A stretch of 64,000 nucleotides of DNA from Sphingobacteriaceae bacterium (GCA_017745075.1 JAGIAD010000012.1:1-64000); one strand, 5' to 3'; counted from the stretch's first letter, positions 10,395 through 19,665 are shown. Notes: a model not told the origin generated them from the letters alone. Made by a program: numbers and translations.

Positions 10395-11396
10395 TTAATA
10401 AATGATTACTTTATTTTCATAGATTGTATATTTTGAGCCGGATAACTTTGCAATTATTCCCATAATCTGCTGTACCGAACATTTATCAAATTTTGCAGTA
10501 AGCTTTACCTCTTTTAAAGCCTCGTTTTTTATTTCAAAATCAAGATCATACTCGCGCGATATGATTTCAGCGATTTCCTTTAAGGGTTTATCGTAGAAAA
10601 AAAGTTTATACTCCCTCCAGCCATTAAATTCAGCTGCGTTTACCTGCATTCTTGTAAACCGACCATTATTTTTGTTAATTGTGAGCTGTTCGTTAGGCAA
10701 TAGGAATTGAACAGGACCGTTTTTCCCTTTATCTTTGAATATAACACCGACTTTTCCGGTCTGGACGGTGACACTAACATCTTTTAGTGATGGATAGGCA
10801 TTAACATTAAATGAAGTACCCAAAACAGTGGTAGTTATTTTACCTGTATAAACCACAAAAGGTTGTTTAATATGGTGTTGCACATCAAAAAAGGCTTCAC
10901 CCTCTAAATAAACTATGCGTTTACCTTTATTAAAATTTTGAGCATAACGGATTTTACTCTCTCCATTTAAATAGATATTGGAGCCATCGGGCATGGTAAC
11001 CAATCTTTTTTGTCCGCGTGGATTATAAATTTCGTTATAGGAAACAACTTCTGTTTTCTTGGCATTGAAAGTACCGAAATACAGCAATGGCAGCAAAACG
11101 ACAACCGTTATAATGGCTGCTATAGTTAAATATTTACCGTAATTGATTTTATGTATAACCGTTGATTGATCAGTTGTTCTATTCTCGATATGCTGTTGGA
11201 TGGCCAACCAGCTTTTTGCCTGGTTTACCGGTTTGTTCAGGTAATAATCTGCGGCCTCAAAAGCCTGTAAGGTTTCCCTGAAAATCTGCTGGTTGTGCTG
11301 GCTGCTCCCCACCCACACCAGTAAATCAGTTAAATCTTCGCTGCTAATGGTTTTCTTGCTGTAATCTTCTATTAATCTGTAGTAACGTTCGTCCAT
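10395..11396 (-). CDS. FecR-family anti-sigma factor
   Basis: A 333 aa inner-membrane protein. Residues 1-85 are the cytoplasmic sigma-binding part. One membrane segment lies at about 89-108 (LTIAAIITVVVLLPLLYFG). The periplasmic FecR domain (about 120-220) carries PRGQKRLVTMPDGS and YLEGEAFFDV, and a DUF4974 C-terminal domain (about 260-333) contains FYDKPLKEIAEIIS. It would hold the ECF sigma encoded upstream until the STN domain of the SusC protein signals. It lies between the sigma and susC-like genes on the same strand. Confidence 0.93.
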   Translation of the reverse strand: MDERYYRLIEDYSKKTISSEDLTDLLVWVGSSQHNQQIFRETLQAFEAADYYLNKPVNQAKSWLAIQQHIENRTTDQSTVIHKINYGKYLTIAAIITVVVLLPLLYFGTFNAKKTEVVSYNEIYNPRGQKRLVTMPDGSNIYLNGESKIRYAQNFNKGKRIVYLEGEAFFDVQHHIKQPFVVYTGKITTTVLGTSFNVNAYPSLKDVSVTVQTGKVGVIFKDKGKNGPVQFLLPNEQLTINKNNGRFTRMQVNAAEFNGWREYKLFFYDKPLKEIAEIISREYDLDFEIKNEALKEVKLTAKFDKCSVQQIMGIIAKLSGSKYTIYENKVIIY

Positions 11397-11519
11397 TTAG
11401 TAATGCTGTGCTGTGGTTAAGACAGATTAAACGGAGTTGATACGTAGCGAGAAAGATCAAGTTATTATTAAGAAATCGTTAAGTACAAAAAATTGCTTAT
11501 GATTAAGAACGGAAGAGAA

Positions 11520-12086
11520 TTAAATAGCCGACCGGTCAGTAGTTAACGATCTGAAGTTCTTTACTGCCTGGTACAATAAGGTTTCTACGGTTCTTATGGA
11601 AATACCCAATAAATCGGCAATGATATTTTTTTCGAGCAGATCGATACGGCTCATTAAAAGCACTTCGCGCTGCCGATCGGGCAACAGGTTAATCAGATTT
11701 ATAATTTCGGAATAAGATTCCCTGCTTGTTAATTGCTCGTGAGGATTTAGACGGGTATCAGGATAATCGAAAGCATCCCCATGCTCATTTATGCTTAAAA
11801 TGTGGAGTTTTACCCGCTGGATTTCATTAAAGGCCAAATTTTTAGCTGCCGTAAAAAGGTATTTTTTCACCGATTTAACCTGAAGCACATCTTTTTTTTC
11901 CCAAAGCTTTATAAAAAGATCTGCGATCAGCTCTTCGGCCTTGTTGTAATCCTTAATGTAAATAGAGGTAAATTTGCATAAAGCAGGATAATACCTGTTA
12001 AAAAGGATTTCTAGTGCAAGGTTGTCATGATTTACCCATAAAGACATTAGATCCTCGTCGCTTTTGCTTAAATATACATCCTTCAT
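11520..12086 (-). CDS. ECF RNA polymerase sigma factor (sigma-70 region 2/4)
   Basis: A 188 aa sigma factor of the Bacteroidota ECF group paired with FecR. Region 2 contains LEILFNRYYPALCKFTSIYI and AEELIADLFIKLWEKKD. Region 4 contains LLPDRQREVLLMSRIDLLEKNIIADLLGIS followed by the recognition helix RTVETLLYQAVKNFR. It likely drives transcription of the downstream FecR-SusC-SusD-DUF5689 genes. A 123-base gap separates it from the FecR gene. Confidence 0.95.
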   Translation of the reverse strand: MKDVYLSKSDEDLMSLWVNHDNLALEILFNRYYPALCKFTSIYIKDYNKAEELIADLFIKLWEKKDVLQVKSVKKYLFTAAKNLAFNEIQRVKLHILSINEHGDAFDYPDTRLNPHEQLTSRESYSEIINLINLLPDRQREVLLMSRIDLLEKNIIADLLGISIRTVETLLYQAVKNFRSLTTDRSAI

Positions 12087-12146
12087 CTTGCCAGCAAAAG
12101 TAGCTGGGCAACGTTACGGAAATATTAAGTCAACTTTGCCTTTAAG

Positions 12147-13385
12147 TTACCTATGTATTAATTGTGTTGGATTTATATTGAGTACGTGCTTTTTGTAAAG
12201 GCTGTTCAAAGAAAAATTACGCTCAAGAACGATCAATCCTACAACCGGGAATATTAGAAATTCGACAATATTGAAAGTATAGAAAAAATAACCGAACACG
12301 AGGATCAGCCTGAAACATTCGAGGTAATAAATCCACCTCCGTTGTTCAAGCAATGCGCCGATATTGATCAGGGTGACCAGGATAAAAACCGATATGGCTA
12401 CTTTATGTACCAGCGTTAAGTATTCGTAAAACATGGTAGTACCGGTAAGCATAGCCACCACCAGAACCAGCTGGATATTTAAGTAAATTTTAAACTTGGC
12501 CTTAGGCTTGGCTTCGTGCTGGATTTTATTCTGGTAATAGCGTTCTTCCAGAATAGGCCTGATATTCTGATCCATTAAAGCCGGACTGCCGAAAACAGCA
12601 TTCCACTTTGCTTTAAATCCTTCAGCACGCCTGTAGGCTTCGCCGATTTCCAGGTAATAATGGAAATGCTGCCAAATGAAACTATAGCTTTTAATGGGAT
12701 GCGTCAAGCCATATTTGGGGGCCTCCTCCTCCTTTTGGAAAGTGCCGAACAGTTTGTCCCAGAAAACGAATACATCACCATAGTTTTTATCCAGGTATTT
12801 CTCATCCGATGCATGGTGAACGCCATGTAAAGAGGGTGTAATGAATATATTTTCGAGCCAGCCCAGTTTACCCCCTAATTGGGTATGCGTAAAAAACGAA
12901 TAGGCGCCATGGGCCAACAGAATGATAATAATCATATTGGGATGAAAACCTATCAATGGTAAGGCGCACCAGAAGATATTACGAAAAATAGCCTGTATGG
13001 TTGTAATCCGCGCTGCTGCAGATAAATTGAATTCCTCACTCTGGTGATGCACAATATGTGCCGCCCATAAGAAATTAATCTCATGCCCTAACCTATGGTA
13101 CCAGTACCACACAAAATCGGTAGCAAGCAATAGTAAGATCCATACATACCATTTGGTAGAAATATCAAAAATGGCATAATTTGTATAAACCCATTGGTAT
13201 AGCTGGTAAAAACTTGCAGCAATAAACAGATTCAATAGTCTTTCGGCAATACCTACACTGAAATTTGCAACAGTACTTTCGTATTTAAAAATTTTCGCCT
13301 TTTTCTGCTGGTTGGCGATTTTAAACTCTATATATACAAAAATAAAAAATGCTGGTATAGCAAACGCTAGGTAATTTACCGTCAT
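12147..13385 (-). CDS. Sterol desaturase / fatty acid hydroxylase family membrane protein
   Basis: A 412 aa polytopic membrane di-iron enzyme. Histidine boxes are visible: H97-RLG-H101, H110-IV-HH (113-114) and H187-GV-HH (190-191), with a further THTQ segment at 166-169. The layout resembles the alkylglycerol monooxygenase-like branch. Several hydrophobic segments lie at the N-terminus (4-20), at 48-66, 80-95 and 150-165, and in the C-terminal third. The reaction is probably oxygen-dependent hydroxylation or ether-lipid cleavage; the substrate is unknown. It is separated from the sigma factor by 60 bases and points the same way, but has no evident functional link. Confidence 0.85.
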   Translation of the reverse strand: MTVNYLAFAIPAFFIFVYIEFKIANQQKKAKIFKYESTVANFSVGIAERLLNLFIAASFYQLYQWVYTNYAIFDISTKWYVWILLLLATDFVWYWYHRLGHEINFLWAAHIVHHQSEEFNLSAAARITTIQAIFRNIFWCALPLIGFHPNMIIIILLAHGAYSFFTHTQLGGKLGWLENIFITPSLHGVHHASDEKYLDKNYGDVFVFWDKLFGTFQKEEEAPKYGLTHPIKSYSFIWQHFHYYLEIGEAYRRAEGFKAKWNAVFGSPALMDQNIRPILEERYYQNKIQHEAKPKAKFKIYLNIQLVLVVAMLTGTTMFYEYLTLVHKVAISVFILVTLINIGALLEQRRWIYYLECFRLILVFGYFFYTFNIVEFLIFPVVGLIVLERNFSLNSLYKKHVLNINPTQLIHR

Positions 13386-13548
13386 AACAATCGTGGTCTT
13401 TTATATGTTAACGGAACAAACATAACTATATTCTACTAAATACATAGGTTTTATAGATAATTTTATTGCACATAAATTACTTCTATATCGATTTTATGTT
13501 TGTGGTTTTAATTTATTTGTAGAACTTCGGATCTATAAATACAGAATT

Positions 13549-14307
13549 ATGGCTACAAAGAAAAAAGCTGAAAACAACAACATATTATCGATCGATATTG
13601 GCGGCACCAGTATAAAAACCGTTCTTTTGGATGAAAGTGGAAATATGCTTACCGAATATTTAAAAAGCAAAACGCCAACAGAAGCTACACCAAAAGATAT
13701 TGTTTCGGGTATTGTAGAATTGATTAAGCCTTTTCCTGATAGCTATAACCGTGTTTCGATTGGGTTTCCCGGTTATGTAAAAAATGGTATTGTAAAAACA
13801 GCTCCTAACCTTGCCAAAAACAAATGGGCCGATGTAGATCTTGCGCAACGTGTGGCCAATGAACTCGGCAAGCCTGTACGTTTGGTAAACGATGCCGATC
13901 AGCAGGGTTTAGGTGTAGTTGAAGGCAAAGGCTTTGAAATTGTTTTTACCGTAGGTACAGGATTTGGTACAGCTTTGTTGTTTGACGGCGAGCTGCTGCC
14001 CCACCTCGAACTGGCACATTTCCCGATCAATAAAGAAGAAGATTACGATGATTATATCGGCAATAAGGCCTTCGAAAAAATCGGTGCCGAACGCTGGAAC
14101 AAAAGACTTAAAAAAGTAATCGAAATCTATAAAACTGTTTTTAACTACGATACCTTGTACATAGGTGGTGGTAATTCGAAACAGATCGATTTTAAACTGG
14201 AAGACAATATCAGGATCGTAACCAACAGGGATGGAATTAAAGGTGGTGCCAAGCTTTGGAAACTTGCCGATAAGTATAACATCTTTACGGTTGAACCTAA
14301 AAAATAA
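13549..14307 (+). CDS. ppgK: Polyphosphate glucokinase (ROK family)
   Basis: Phosphorylates glucose using inorganic polyphosphate (often also ATP) to give glucose 6-phosphate. The 252 aa length is usual for the family. Seen: the ROK phosphate-binding motif SIDIGGTSIKTVLLD (residues about 14-28), GFPGYVKNGIVKTAPN (family hallmark), LVNDADQQGLGV with the catalytic Asp, and GTGFGTALLFDGELLPHLEL. Neighbours are decisive: gnd, zwf and pgl follow on the same strand, and ppx-ppk1 lie just beyond, so donor synthesis and product use are clustered. The alternative is an ATP-dependent ROK glucokinase, but the TAPN and HLEL motifs favour the polyphosphate type. Confidence 0.85.
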   Translation: MATKKKAENNNILSIDIGGTSIKTVLLDESGNMLTEYLKSKTPTEATPKDIVSGIVELIKPFPDSYNRVSIGFPGYVKNGIVKTAPNLAKNKWADVDLAQRVANELGKPVRLVNDADQQGLGVVEGKGFEIVFTVGTGFGTALLFDGELLPHLELAHFPINKEEDYDDYIGNKAFEKIGAERWNKRLKKVIEIYKTVFNYDTLYIGGGNSKQIDFKLEDNIRIVTNRDGIKGGAKLWKLADKYNIFTVEPKK

Positions 14308-14364
14308 TTGGTCTTTTATTACAATCTTTTAACAACAATAGCTACAATATTAATTTGTAAACCC

Positions 14365-14372
14365 TAATTTTG
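14365..14372 (+). promoter_or_regulatory. Possible -7 promoter element upstream of gnd
   Basis: taattttg matches the Bacteroidota -7 consensus TAnnTTTG and lies 22 bases before the gnd start. No good -33 TTTG is seen at the expected distance, so this is a tentative call. Confidence 0.3.
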
Positions 14373-14394
14373 GGTGCATTCTAAAAAATAAAAA

Positions 14395-15810
14395 ATGGCA
14401 AATAACGATTCGAAAAAATATAAATTGGGAATGATCGGTTTGGGCACTATGGGCCGCAACCTATTATTGAACATGGCTGATAAAGGTTTCTCAGTAACCG
14501 GTTACGACAAGGACCGCAAGATGATCTCGAAGCTTGAAGAAGAAGGCAAAAAGCATAATTTAGAAGGGTTTGATGATATTGAAAGCTTTATTTCAAGTTT
14601 ACAAACACCCCGTACACTGATTTTGCTGGTACCTGCCGGACCAATTGTAGATAGTGTTATTGCAGAATTAAAACCACTTTTAAGCAAAGGCGATATCATT
14701 ATCGATAGCGGTAACTCTCACTTTACCGATACGAACCGCCGTGTAGATGAGTTGGAAAAAGACGGCCTGCATTTCTTCGGAATGGGCATTTCGGGTGGCG
14801 AAGAAGGAGCACGTTTTGGTCCTAGTATGATGCCGGGCGGCGATAAACAGGCTTACAACGTGGTAAAAGATGTTTTCGATGCTGTAGCTGCAAAGGTAGG
14901 CACTGATCCATGTGTAACTTATATTGGTCCGGGCGCTTCTGGTCACTTCGTTAAAATGGTGCATAATGGTATCGAATATGCCATCATGGAGCTGATTGCC
15001 GAAGTTTACGGAATTCTTAAAAATGGCTTGGGCTATTCGAATGCTGAGATTTATAAAGTCTTCAAAAAATGGAATGAAGGCAGGTTGCAATCTTTCTTAT
15101 TGGAAATCACTGCTGAAATCTTCCTGTTTAAAGATACCGAAACGCAAAATGATCTTTTAGATCAGATTAAAGACGAAGCCCGCTCAAAAGGTACCGGAAA
15201 ATGGACATCAGAGGTTTCGATGGAACTTCAATTACCGGTTCCAACCATTAACGAAGCTGTTTCCAACCGCGATTTATCTAAATTTAAAGCCTTAAGGGTT
15301 TCTTTGGAAGAGGCTTTCGGTAAAAAAGATGCCAAAATAGACATCACCGTTGACGAATTGGAAGATGCATTTTACTTCTCGATGATCAGTGCTTATGCAC
15401 AGGGTATGCATCTATTGGTTCAGGCCTCGAAAGAATATAAATACGATCTGCAACTACAGGAAATTGCCAAAATCTGGCGCGGTGGTTGTATCATCAGGGC
15501 TAAATTCCTTGAAAATATTTACCAGGCCTACGAGAAAAACCATTCGCTGGAGCATTTATTTGGTGATGCAGGTATCCAGAACATCATTAAAAGCACTTTG
15601 GCAGGCACACGTAAAAGCATCTGTGCAGCTATTGCATCGGGTTTAGGTATTCCTGCTTTTGCATCTACCCTAACCTATTTCGATACCATTACTACCGGCA
15701 GAATGCCTTCCAACCTTATCCAGGCACAAAGGGATTTCTTCGGTGCACACACTTTTGAGCGCATAGATAAAGAAGGTATTTTCCATGCTGACTGGAATAA
15801 ATTATCATAA
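14395..15810 (+). CDS. gnd: 6-phosphogluconate dehydrogenase, decarboxylating
   Basis: Oxidises and decarboxylates 6-phosphogluconate to ribulose 5-phosphate with NADP. The 471 aa length agrees with the long form. The Rossmann motif is GLGTMGRNLLLNMADKGF (about 16-33). The substrate site is seen in GMGISGGEEGARFGPSMMPGG and in VKMVHNGIEYAIMEL (catalytic Lys/Asn). The C-terminal all-helical domain has WRGGCIIRAKFL and AQRDFFGAHTFERID. It is followed by zwf after only 29 bases, so the two are probably one transcript. Confidence 0.97.
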   Translation: MANNDSKKYKLGMIGLGTMGRNLLLNMADKGFSVTGYDKDRKMISKLEEEGKKHNLEGFDDIESFISSLQTPRTLILLVPAGPIVDSVIAELKPLLSKGDIIIDSGNSHFTDTNRRVDELEKDGLHFFGMGISGGEEGARFGPSMMPGGDKQAYNVVKDVFDAVAAKVGTDPCVTYIGPGASGHFVKMVHNGIEYAIMELIAEVYGILKNGLGYSNAEIYKVFKKWNEGRLQSFLLEITAEIFLFKDTETQNDLLDQIKDEARSKGTGKWTSEVSMELQLPVPTINEAVSNRDLSKFKALRVSLEEAFGKKDAKIDITVDELEDAFYFSMISAYAQGMHLLVQASKEYKYDLQLQEIAKIWRGGCIIRAKFLENIYQAYEKNHSLEHLFGDAGIQNIIKSTLAGTRKSICAAIASGLGIPAFASTLTYFDTITTGRMPSNLIQAQRDFFGAHTFERIDKEGIFHADWNKLS

Positions 15811-15839
15811 CCTATTTGATTCACGAACAACAAAATAAA

Positions 15840-17354
15840 ATGAAAACCAAAACTGCATTAAACCCTACCATTTTTGTAATATTTGGTGGAACCGGTGATT
15901 TAAACAAAAGGAAGTTAGCACCTGCCCTATACAACTTATTTATAGAGGGTTACATGCCAAATAAATTCGCGGTTATCGGTACGGGCAGAACCGAATTTAC
16001 CGACGATAGCTACAAAGCTGCTTTAGAAGACGCTGTAAACCAGTTTTCGCGCAGCGGAAAAGTAAAAAAAGAAAAATGGGACAATTTTGCCAGCACAATG
16101 CATTACTGTCCAACCGATTTCGCACAACCAAAAACTTTCGAAAATCTTAAGGGAGCTGTAGAAAAATATCAAAAAGAATTTGGCGCAGGTACCCAGGTAA
16201 TCTTCTACCTGGCCGTTGCACCGAACTTCTTTCCTATTATTGCCGAGTGTTTACAGAAATATAAATTAACAGAGGATGAAGATAACAGCCGCATCGTTAT
16301 CGAAAAACCTTTCGGTCATGATTTAGAATCTGCAAAAGAGCTCAACGCCCTGTTAAGTACTATTTTTACCGAAAAACAGATCTACCGTATCGATCACTAT
16401 TTAGGTAAAGAAACCGTTCAGAATATGATGGCTTTCCGTTTTGCGAATGCCCTTTTCGAGCCGTTGTGGAACAGATCTTACATCGATCACGTACAGATTT
16501 CAGTAACCGAGCAATTGGGTGTTGGCGATCGTGGCGGTTATTACGAAGGTTCGGGTGCTTTGAGGGATATGATCCAAAACCACCTGTTACAATTGCTTTG
16601 CTTAATTGGTATGGAAGCCCCGATCAATTTCGATGCCGATGAAATCAGGAACCGCAAAGTAGAAGTTTTAAAAGCTATGCGCCCTTTCTCTGCCGAAGAC
16701 ATCCGTTTCCACACCGTTCGCGGTCAATACAGCAAAGGCTGGGTTGAAGGTAAAGAAGTGCCGGGCTACCGCCAGGAAAAAGGCGTAGATCCTCATTCAA
16801 ATACAGAAACTTTTGCTGCTGTTAAATTTCATATTGATAACTGGAGATGGCAAGGCATTCCTTTCTATCTAAGAACAGGAAAACGCCTAAACCAAACCTC
16901 ATCATTAATTACCATCCAGTTCAGAGATGTACCTCATCAGATCTTCTCTTCAGGTGTAACTGAAAACTGGCAGCAAAACAGGCTGGTAATCAGCATCCAG
17001 CCCGAAATGAGTATCCGTATGCAGGTTCAGGCAAAAAGACCAGGCCTGGATATGGTATTGAACCCTGTTGATATGGTTTTTGACTACAAGGGAACTTACG
17101 AAGGTGATACACCGGAGGCTTACGAAACTTTATTATTGGATGCCATGATGGGCGACCAGACGCTGTTTATGCGTGGCGACCAGGTAGAAGCAGCATGGGA
17201 GCTGGTTATGCCGATCCTGAATACATGGGAGAGCAAAAAATCTATCAATTTCCCTAACTACCCTGCAGATAGCTGGGGACCTGAAGAAGCCGAAGCATTA
17301 ATTGCAAGAGATGGTTTCCACTGGTTTAACTTGCCATTGAAGAACAAGGAATAA
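15840..17354 (+). CDS. zwf: Glucose-6-phosphate 1-dehydrogenase
   Basis: First enzyme of the oxidative pentose phosphate pathway; makes 6-phosphogluconolactone and NADPH. The protein is 504 aa from the ATG at 15840. An in-frame TTG at 15816 would add eight residues (IHEQQNK-like) that do not resemble the family, so I reject it. Motifs: nucleotide binding IFGGTGDLNKRKL near the N-terminus, IEKPFGHDL, and the substrate-binding RIDHYLGKE starting at R183 (catalytic H186 region). It is flanked by gnd and pgl, so the whole oxidative branch is encoded here. Confidence 0.97.
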   Translation: MKTKTALNPTIFVIFGGTGDLNKRKLAPALYNLFIEGYMPNKFAVIGTGRTEFTDDSYKAALEDAVNQFSRSGKVKKEKWDNFASTMHYCPTDFAQPKTFENLKGAVEKYQKEFGAGTQVIFYLAVAPNFFPIIAECLQKYKLTEDEDNSRIVIEKPFGHDLESAKELNALLSTIFTEKQIYRIDHYLGKETVQNMMAFRFANALFEPLWNRSYIDHVQISVTEQLGVGDRGGYYEGSGALRDMIQNHLLQLLCLIGMEAPINFDADEIRNRKVEVLKAMRPFSAEDIRFHTVRGQYSKGWVEGKEVPGYRQEKGVDPHSNTETFAAVKFHIDNWRWQGIPFYLRTGKRLNQTSSLITIQFRDVPHQIFSSGVTENWQQNRLVISIQPEMSIRMQVQAKRPGLDMVLNPVDMVFDYKGTYEGDTPEAYETLLLDAMMGDQTLFMRGDQVEAAWELVMPILNTWESKKSINFPNYPADSWGPEEAEALIARDGFHWFNLPLKNKE

Positions 17355-17358
17355 TTAA

Positions 17359-17404
17359 GTTGATGGTTCATAGACAAATAGTCTCATGGCCATGAACCAT
17401 CAAC
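17359..17404. repeat. 13 bp inverted repeat between zwf and pgl
   Basis: gttgatggttcat (17359-17371) and its exact complement (17392-17404) form a hairpin that contains a smaller agac/gtct pair. The wording is that of AT-rich intergenic repeats seen also at 23024-23136 and 35437-35470. It may end or attenuate the transcript between zwf and pgl, but there is no T-tract. Confidence 0.5.
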
Positions 17405-17420
17405 TATCAACCACTACAAC

Positions 17421-18146
17421 ATGAATCTACTTATATACAAAACATTAGAAGAACTGAACCACGATCTGGCAGATTATGTAATTAAAATTGCAGAAATGTC
17501 TATCGAACAGAACGATCGTTTCAATTTTGTACTTACGGGCGGCAGTTCTCCTAAAGCACTTTACCATTACCTGGCAACAGAAGGTAAGCACCGCATTGAC
17601 TGGGATAAAGTTTATTTCTTTTTTGGCGATGAGCGTAACGTTCCGGCCAATGATGATAATTACAATGGTTTAATGGCAAAAAAAACCATTTTAGATCCAC
17701 TCGGCATTAAGGAAGATCATATTTTCTATGTAGATACCACTTTAGCTCCGGAAAAAGCGGCCATTGAATATAAAAAAGCAATTGATCAACATTTCAAGGG
17801 TGAAGATATTGTGTTCGATCTTATCCTTTTAGGTATGGGCGATGATGCACACACGGCTTCAATTTTCCCGCATACTACCCTGGTTAAGGATGAAGAGGTT
17901 AATGTGGCTGCTGTTTATGTGGAAAAACTCAATACTTACCGCATCAGTTTTACCGCACCATTAATTAATAAGGCAGATAACGTTGCCTTTTTGGTGTTTG
18001 GAGAGAACAAAGCAGAAGCATTGAAACGTGTAATTGGCGATACAGAAAAAAATGTTGATTTATACCCTTCACAGTTAATCGATCCTATTGATGGTAAATT
18101 AACCTGGTTTACCGATGAGGCAGCAACAAAATTATTAGAAGATTAA
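17421..18146 (+). CDS. pgl: 6-phosphogluconolactonase
   Basis: Hydrolyses 6-phosphogluconolactone to 6-phosphogluconate, linking zwf and gnd. The protein is 241 aa, DevB/SOL type. Seen: FVLTGGSSPKALYHYLA near the N-terminus, FFGDERNVPANDDNYN, LILLGMGDDAHTASIFPHT (catalytic His region), and ISFTAPLINKADNVAFLVFG. The next gene starts 3 bases after its stop, so the two are coupled. Confidence 0.96.
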   Translation: MNLLIYKTLEELNHDLADYVIKIAEMSIEQNDRFNFVLTGGSSPKALYHYLATEGKHRIDWDKVYFFFGDERNVPANDDNYNGLMAKKTILDPLGIKEDHIFYVDTTLAPEKAAIEYKKAIDQHFKGEDIVFDLILLGMGDDAHTASIFPHTTLVKDEEVNVAAVYVEKLNTYRISFTAPLINKADNVAFLVFGENKAEALKRVIGDTEKNVDLYPSQLIDPIDGKLTWFTDEAATKLLED

Positions 18147-18149
18147 GAA

Positions 18150-18503
18150 ATGATGTCTGAAGAAAAACAACTGTCAGACTTTTTAAACGGAAAAACGGAA
18201 TATACCTTAGGGCTGTTCCGTTTTTTTATGGAGCAATTGTCTGAAATGGGCGAAATTAATCTCCGCGCAACCAAATCGATGGTGGCCATTGAATCTAAAA
18301 CTGCTTTCGCATACATCACCCAACTCGGCAAAAATTTTGTACATGTGGTTATCTCTTTCGATCAGGCCTATGAAGATAACCTATGCTTCACCAAAATTGC
18401 ACAGGTACCCGGAACCAGTCAGTTTAACCATCATTTAAGGATTTACTTTAAGGAAGATATAAATGAAGAAGTGAAAAGATTTTTAAGGCTGGCGATGGGC
18501 TGA
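18150..18503 (+). CDS. DUF5655-like small protein
   Basis: A 117 aa cytoplasmic protein. It fits the DUF5655 pattern: helix LFRFFMEQLSEMG, a strand with INLRATKSMVAIESKTAFAYI, and the closing FNHHLRIYFKEDINEEVKRFL. This domain often occurs in proteins linked to nucleic acids or to transport, with no defined reaction. The ATGATG start gives two possible starts one codon apart. It is probably the last gene of the ppgK-gnd-zwf-pgl transcript. Confidence 0.75.
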   Translation: MMSEEKQLSDFLNGKTEYTLGLFRFFMEQLSEMGEINLRATKSMVAIESKTAFAYITQLGKNFVHVVISFDQAYEDNLCFTKIAQVPGTSQFNHHLRIYFKEDINEEVKRFLRLAMG

Positions 18504-18556
18504 TACATTTTTAACCGCAAAGTACACGAGGAAAGCACAGAGATCGCAAAGCTGAT

Positions 18557-18751
18557 CGTCATTTTGAGCGGAGTGCAATGCAGTCGAGAACCACGGAGTG
18601 CTCAGCGAAGCTAAATCTGTCTCTGTAGATTTCTCCATTTCGCTACCGATGAAAAATCGGCACGCTCCAGTCGAAAGGACGATTCTTCTATTATTGGATC
18701 TGGCAAAACGTAGTGGAGAATATAGATTTCTCCACTACGGTTGAAATGACG
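18557..18751. repeat. Composite intergenic repeat with strong hairpin
   Basis: A 195-base non-coding element fills the gap between the two convergent genes. It starts cgtcattttgagcgg and ends with the near-complement cggttgaaatgacg. Inside, cgtagtggagaa (18709-18720) and ttctccactacg (18728-18739) form a perfect 12 bp stem with a 7 nt loop. Phrases such as gagtgcaatgcagtcgagaa and cagtcgaaaggacg are typical of dispersed repeats in Pedobacter-like genomes. It may serve as a two-way terminator. Confidence 0.6.
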
Positions 18752-18783
18752 GCCTTGCAAGGAATAGTAATATGAGAATTTTC

Positions 18784-19665
18784 TTAATCCAGTTTCTCTT
18801 CAATTAATAACTTAATAATTCCATCGGCCATTCCCACTTTAGGTACATAAATCTGTTTGATTCCTGTCCATTTCATTAAAGTAAGGTAAATTTCGCAGGC
18901 CGGAATAATTACATCCGCACGATCAGGATTTAAGCCCAGGGTATGGATCCGTTCTTTTAAAGAATAACTGGTAAGCTTATTGTACATCGAATTCAGCTTC
19001 TGCAGAGATAAAGGTGCATTTTCCTTCTCATCCGACATGCGGAAAAGTTTGTTAATGTTACCACCTGTACCAATGCCGGCAAGATGCTTATAAGCCTTGG
19101 TATGCTCTTTTACCCAATCTTTCATTTCTTCCCAGGTTTCTTCCTTATCCTGGTTATCGAGCATTCTGATGGTGCCGATGTTAAAAGATCTCGATGCCTC
19201 TGGTGTCCCCTTTACAAAAACAGAAAGTTCGGTACTACCTCCGCCCACATCAATATAAAGATAGGTCTTATTTTCATCGAGTTGCTCCTCTATATGATTG
19301 GCATAAATAATATTGGCCTCCCTTTGTCCCTCTATAATCTCCAGAGTAAGGTCTGTCTCCTGTTTAATCAGCTTTACAATATCCTGTCCGTTGTGGGCTT
19401 CGCGCATAGCAGAAGTTGCACAGGCAAGGTATTCCGATACATGATAAACATCCATAAGATTTTTAAAGGCTGCCATCGTTTTAACCAGATCGGCCGATTT
19501 TTTCTCCGAAATATGCTGATCCAAAAACGCATCATCGCCCAAACGTAATGGCACACGGATCAACGTATTCTTTTTGTATCTATATTTTCCGTCCTGTTTA
19601 CTGATATCAGCAATGAGTAGCCTCACCGCGTTCGAGCCGATATCTATAGCTGCGTATCTTAACAT
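18784..19665 (-). CDS. ppx: Exopolyphosphatase / Ppx-GppA family phosphatase
   Basis: A 293 aa actin-fold phosphatase that would release phosphate from polyphosphate, or act on pppGpp. Motifs: AAIDIGSNAVRLLIAD at the N-terminus (phosphate 1), EIIEGQREANIIY, and YIDVGGGSTELSVF (phosphate 2) with GIGTGGNINKLF. It is the short form, lacking the C-terminal HD-like domain of the E. coli enzymes. Its ATG overlaps the ppk1 stop codon by one base (TAATG), so the two are translationally coupled. Confidence 0.9.
   Translation of the reverse strand: MLRYAAIDIGSNAVRLLIADISKQDGKYRYKKNTLIRVPLRLGDDAFLDQHISEKKSADLVKTMAAFKNLMDVYHVSEYLACATSAMREAHNGQDIVKLIKQETDLTLEIIEGQREANIIYANHIEEQLDENKTYLYIDVGGGSTELSVFVKGTPEASRSFNIGTIRMLDNQDKEETWEEMKDWVKEHTKAYKHLAGIGTGGNINKLFRMSDEKENAPLSLQKLNSMYNKLTSYSLKERIHTLGLNPDRADVIIPACEIYLTLMKWTGIKQIYVPKVGMADGIIKLLIEEKLD

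Noticed and set aside
257..12086. Calling the Sus-type locus a polysaccharide utilisation locus
   Set aside because: No glycosidase, polysaccharide lyase or carbohydrate esterase lies in it; the enzymes are phosphoesterases.
14680..15090. Minus-strand frame within gnd
   Set aside because: It overlaps a fully conserved gnd in antisense and has no family features.
15816..15839. TTG start for zwf eight codons upstream
   Set aside because: The extra residues do not fit the family, and the ATG at 15840 gives the usual N-terminus.
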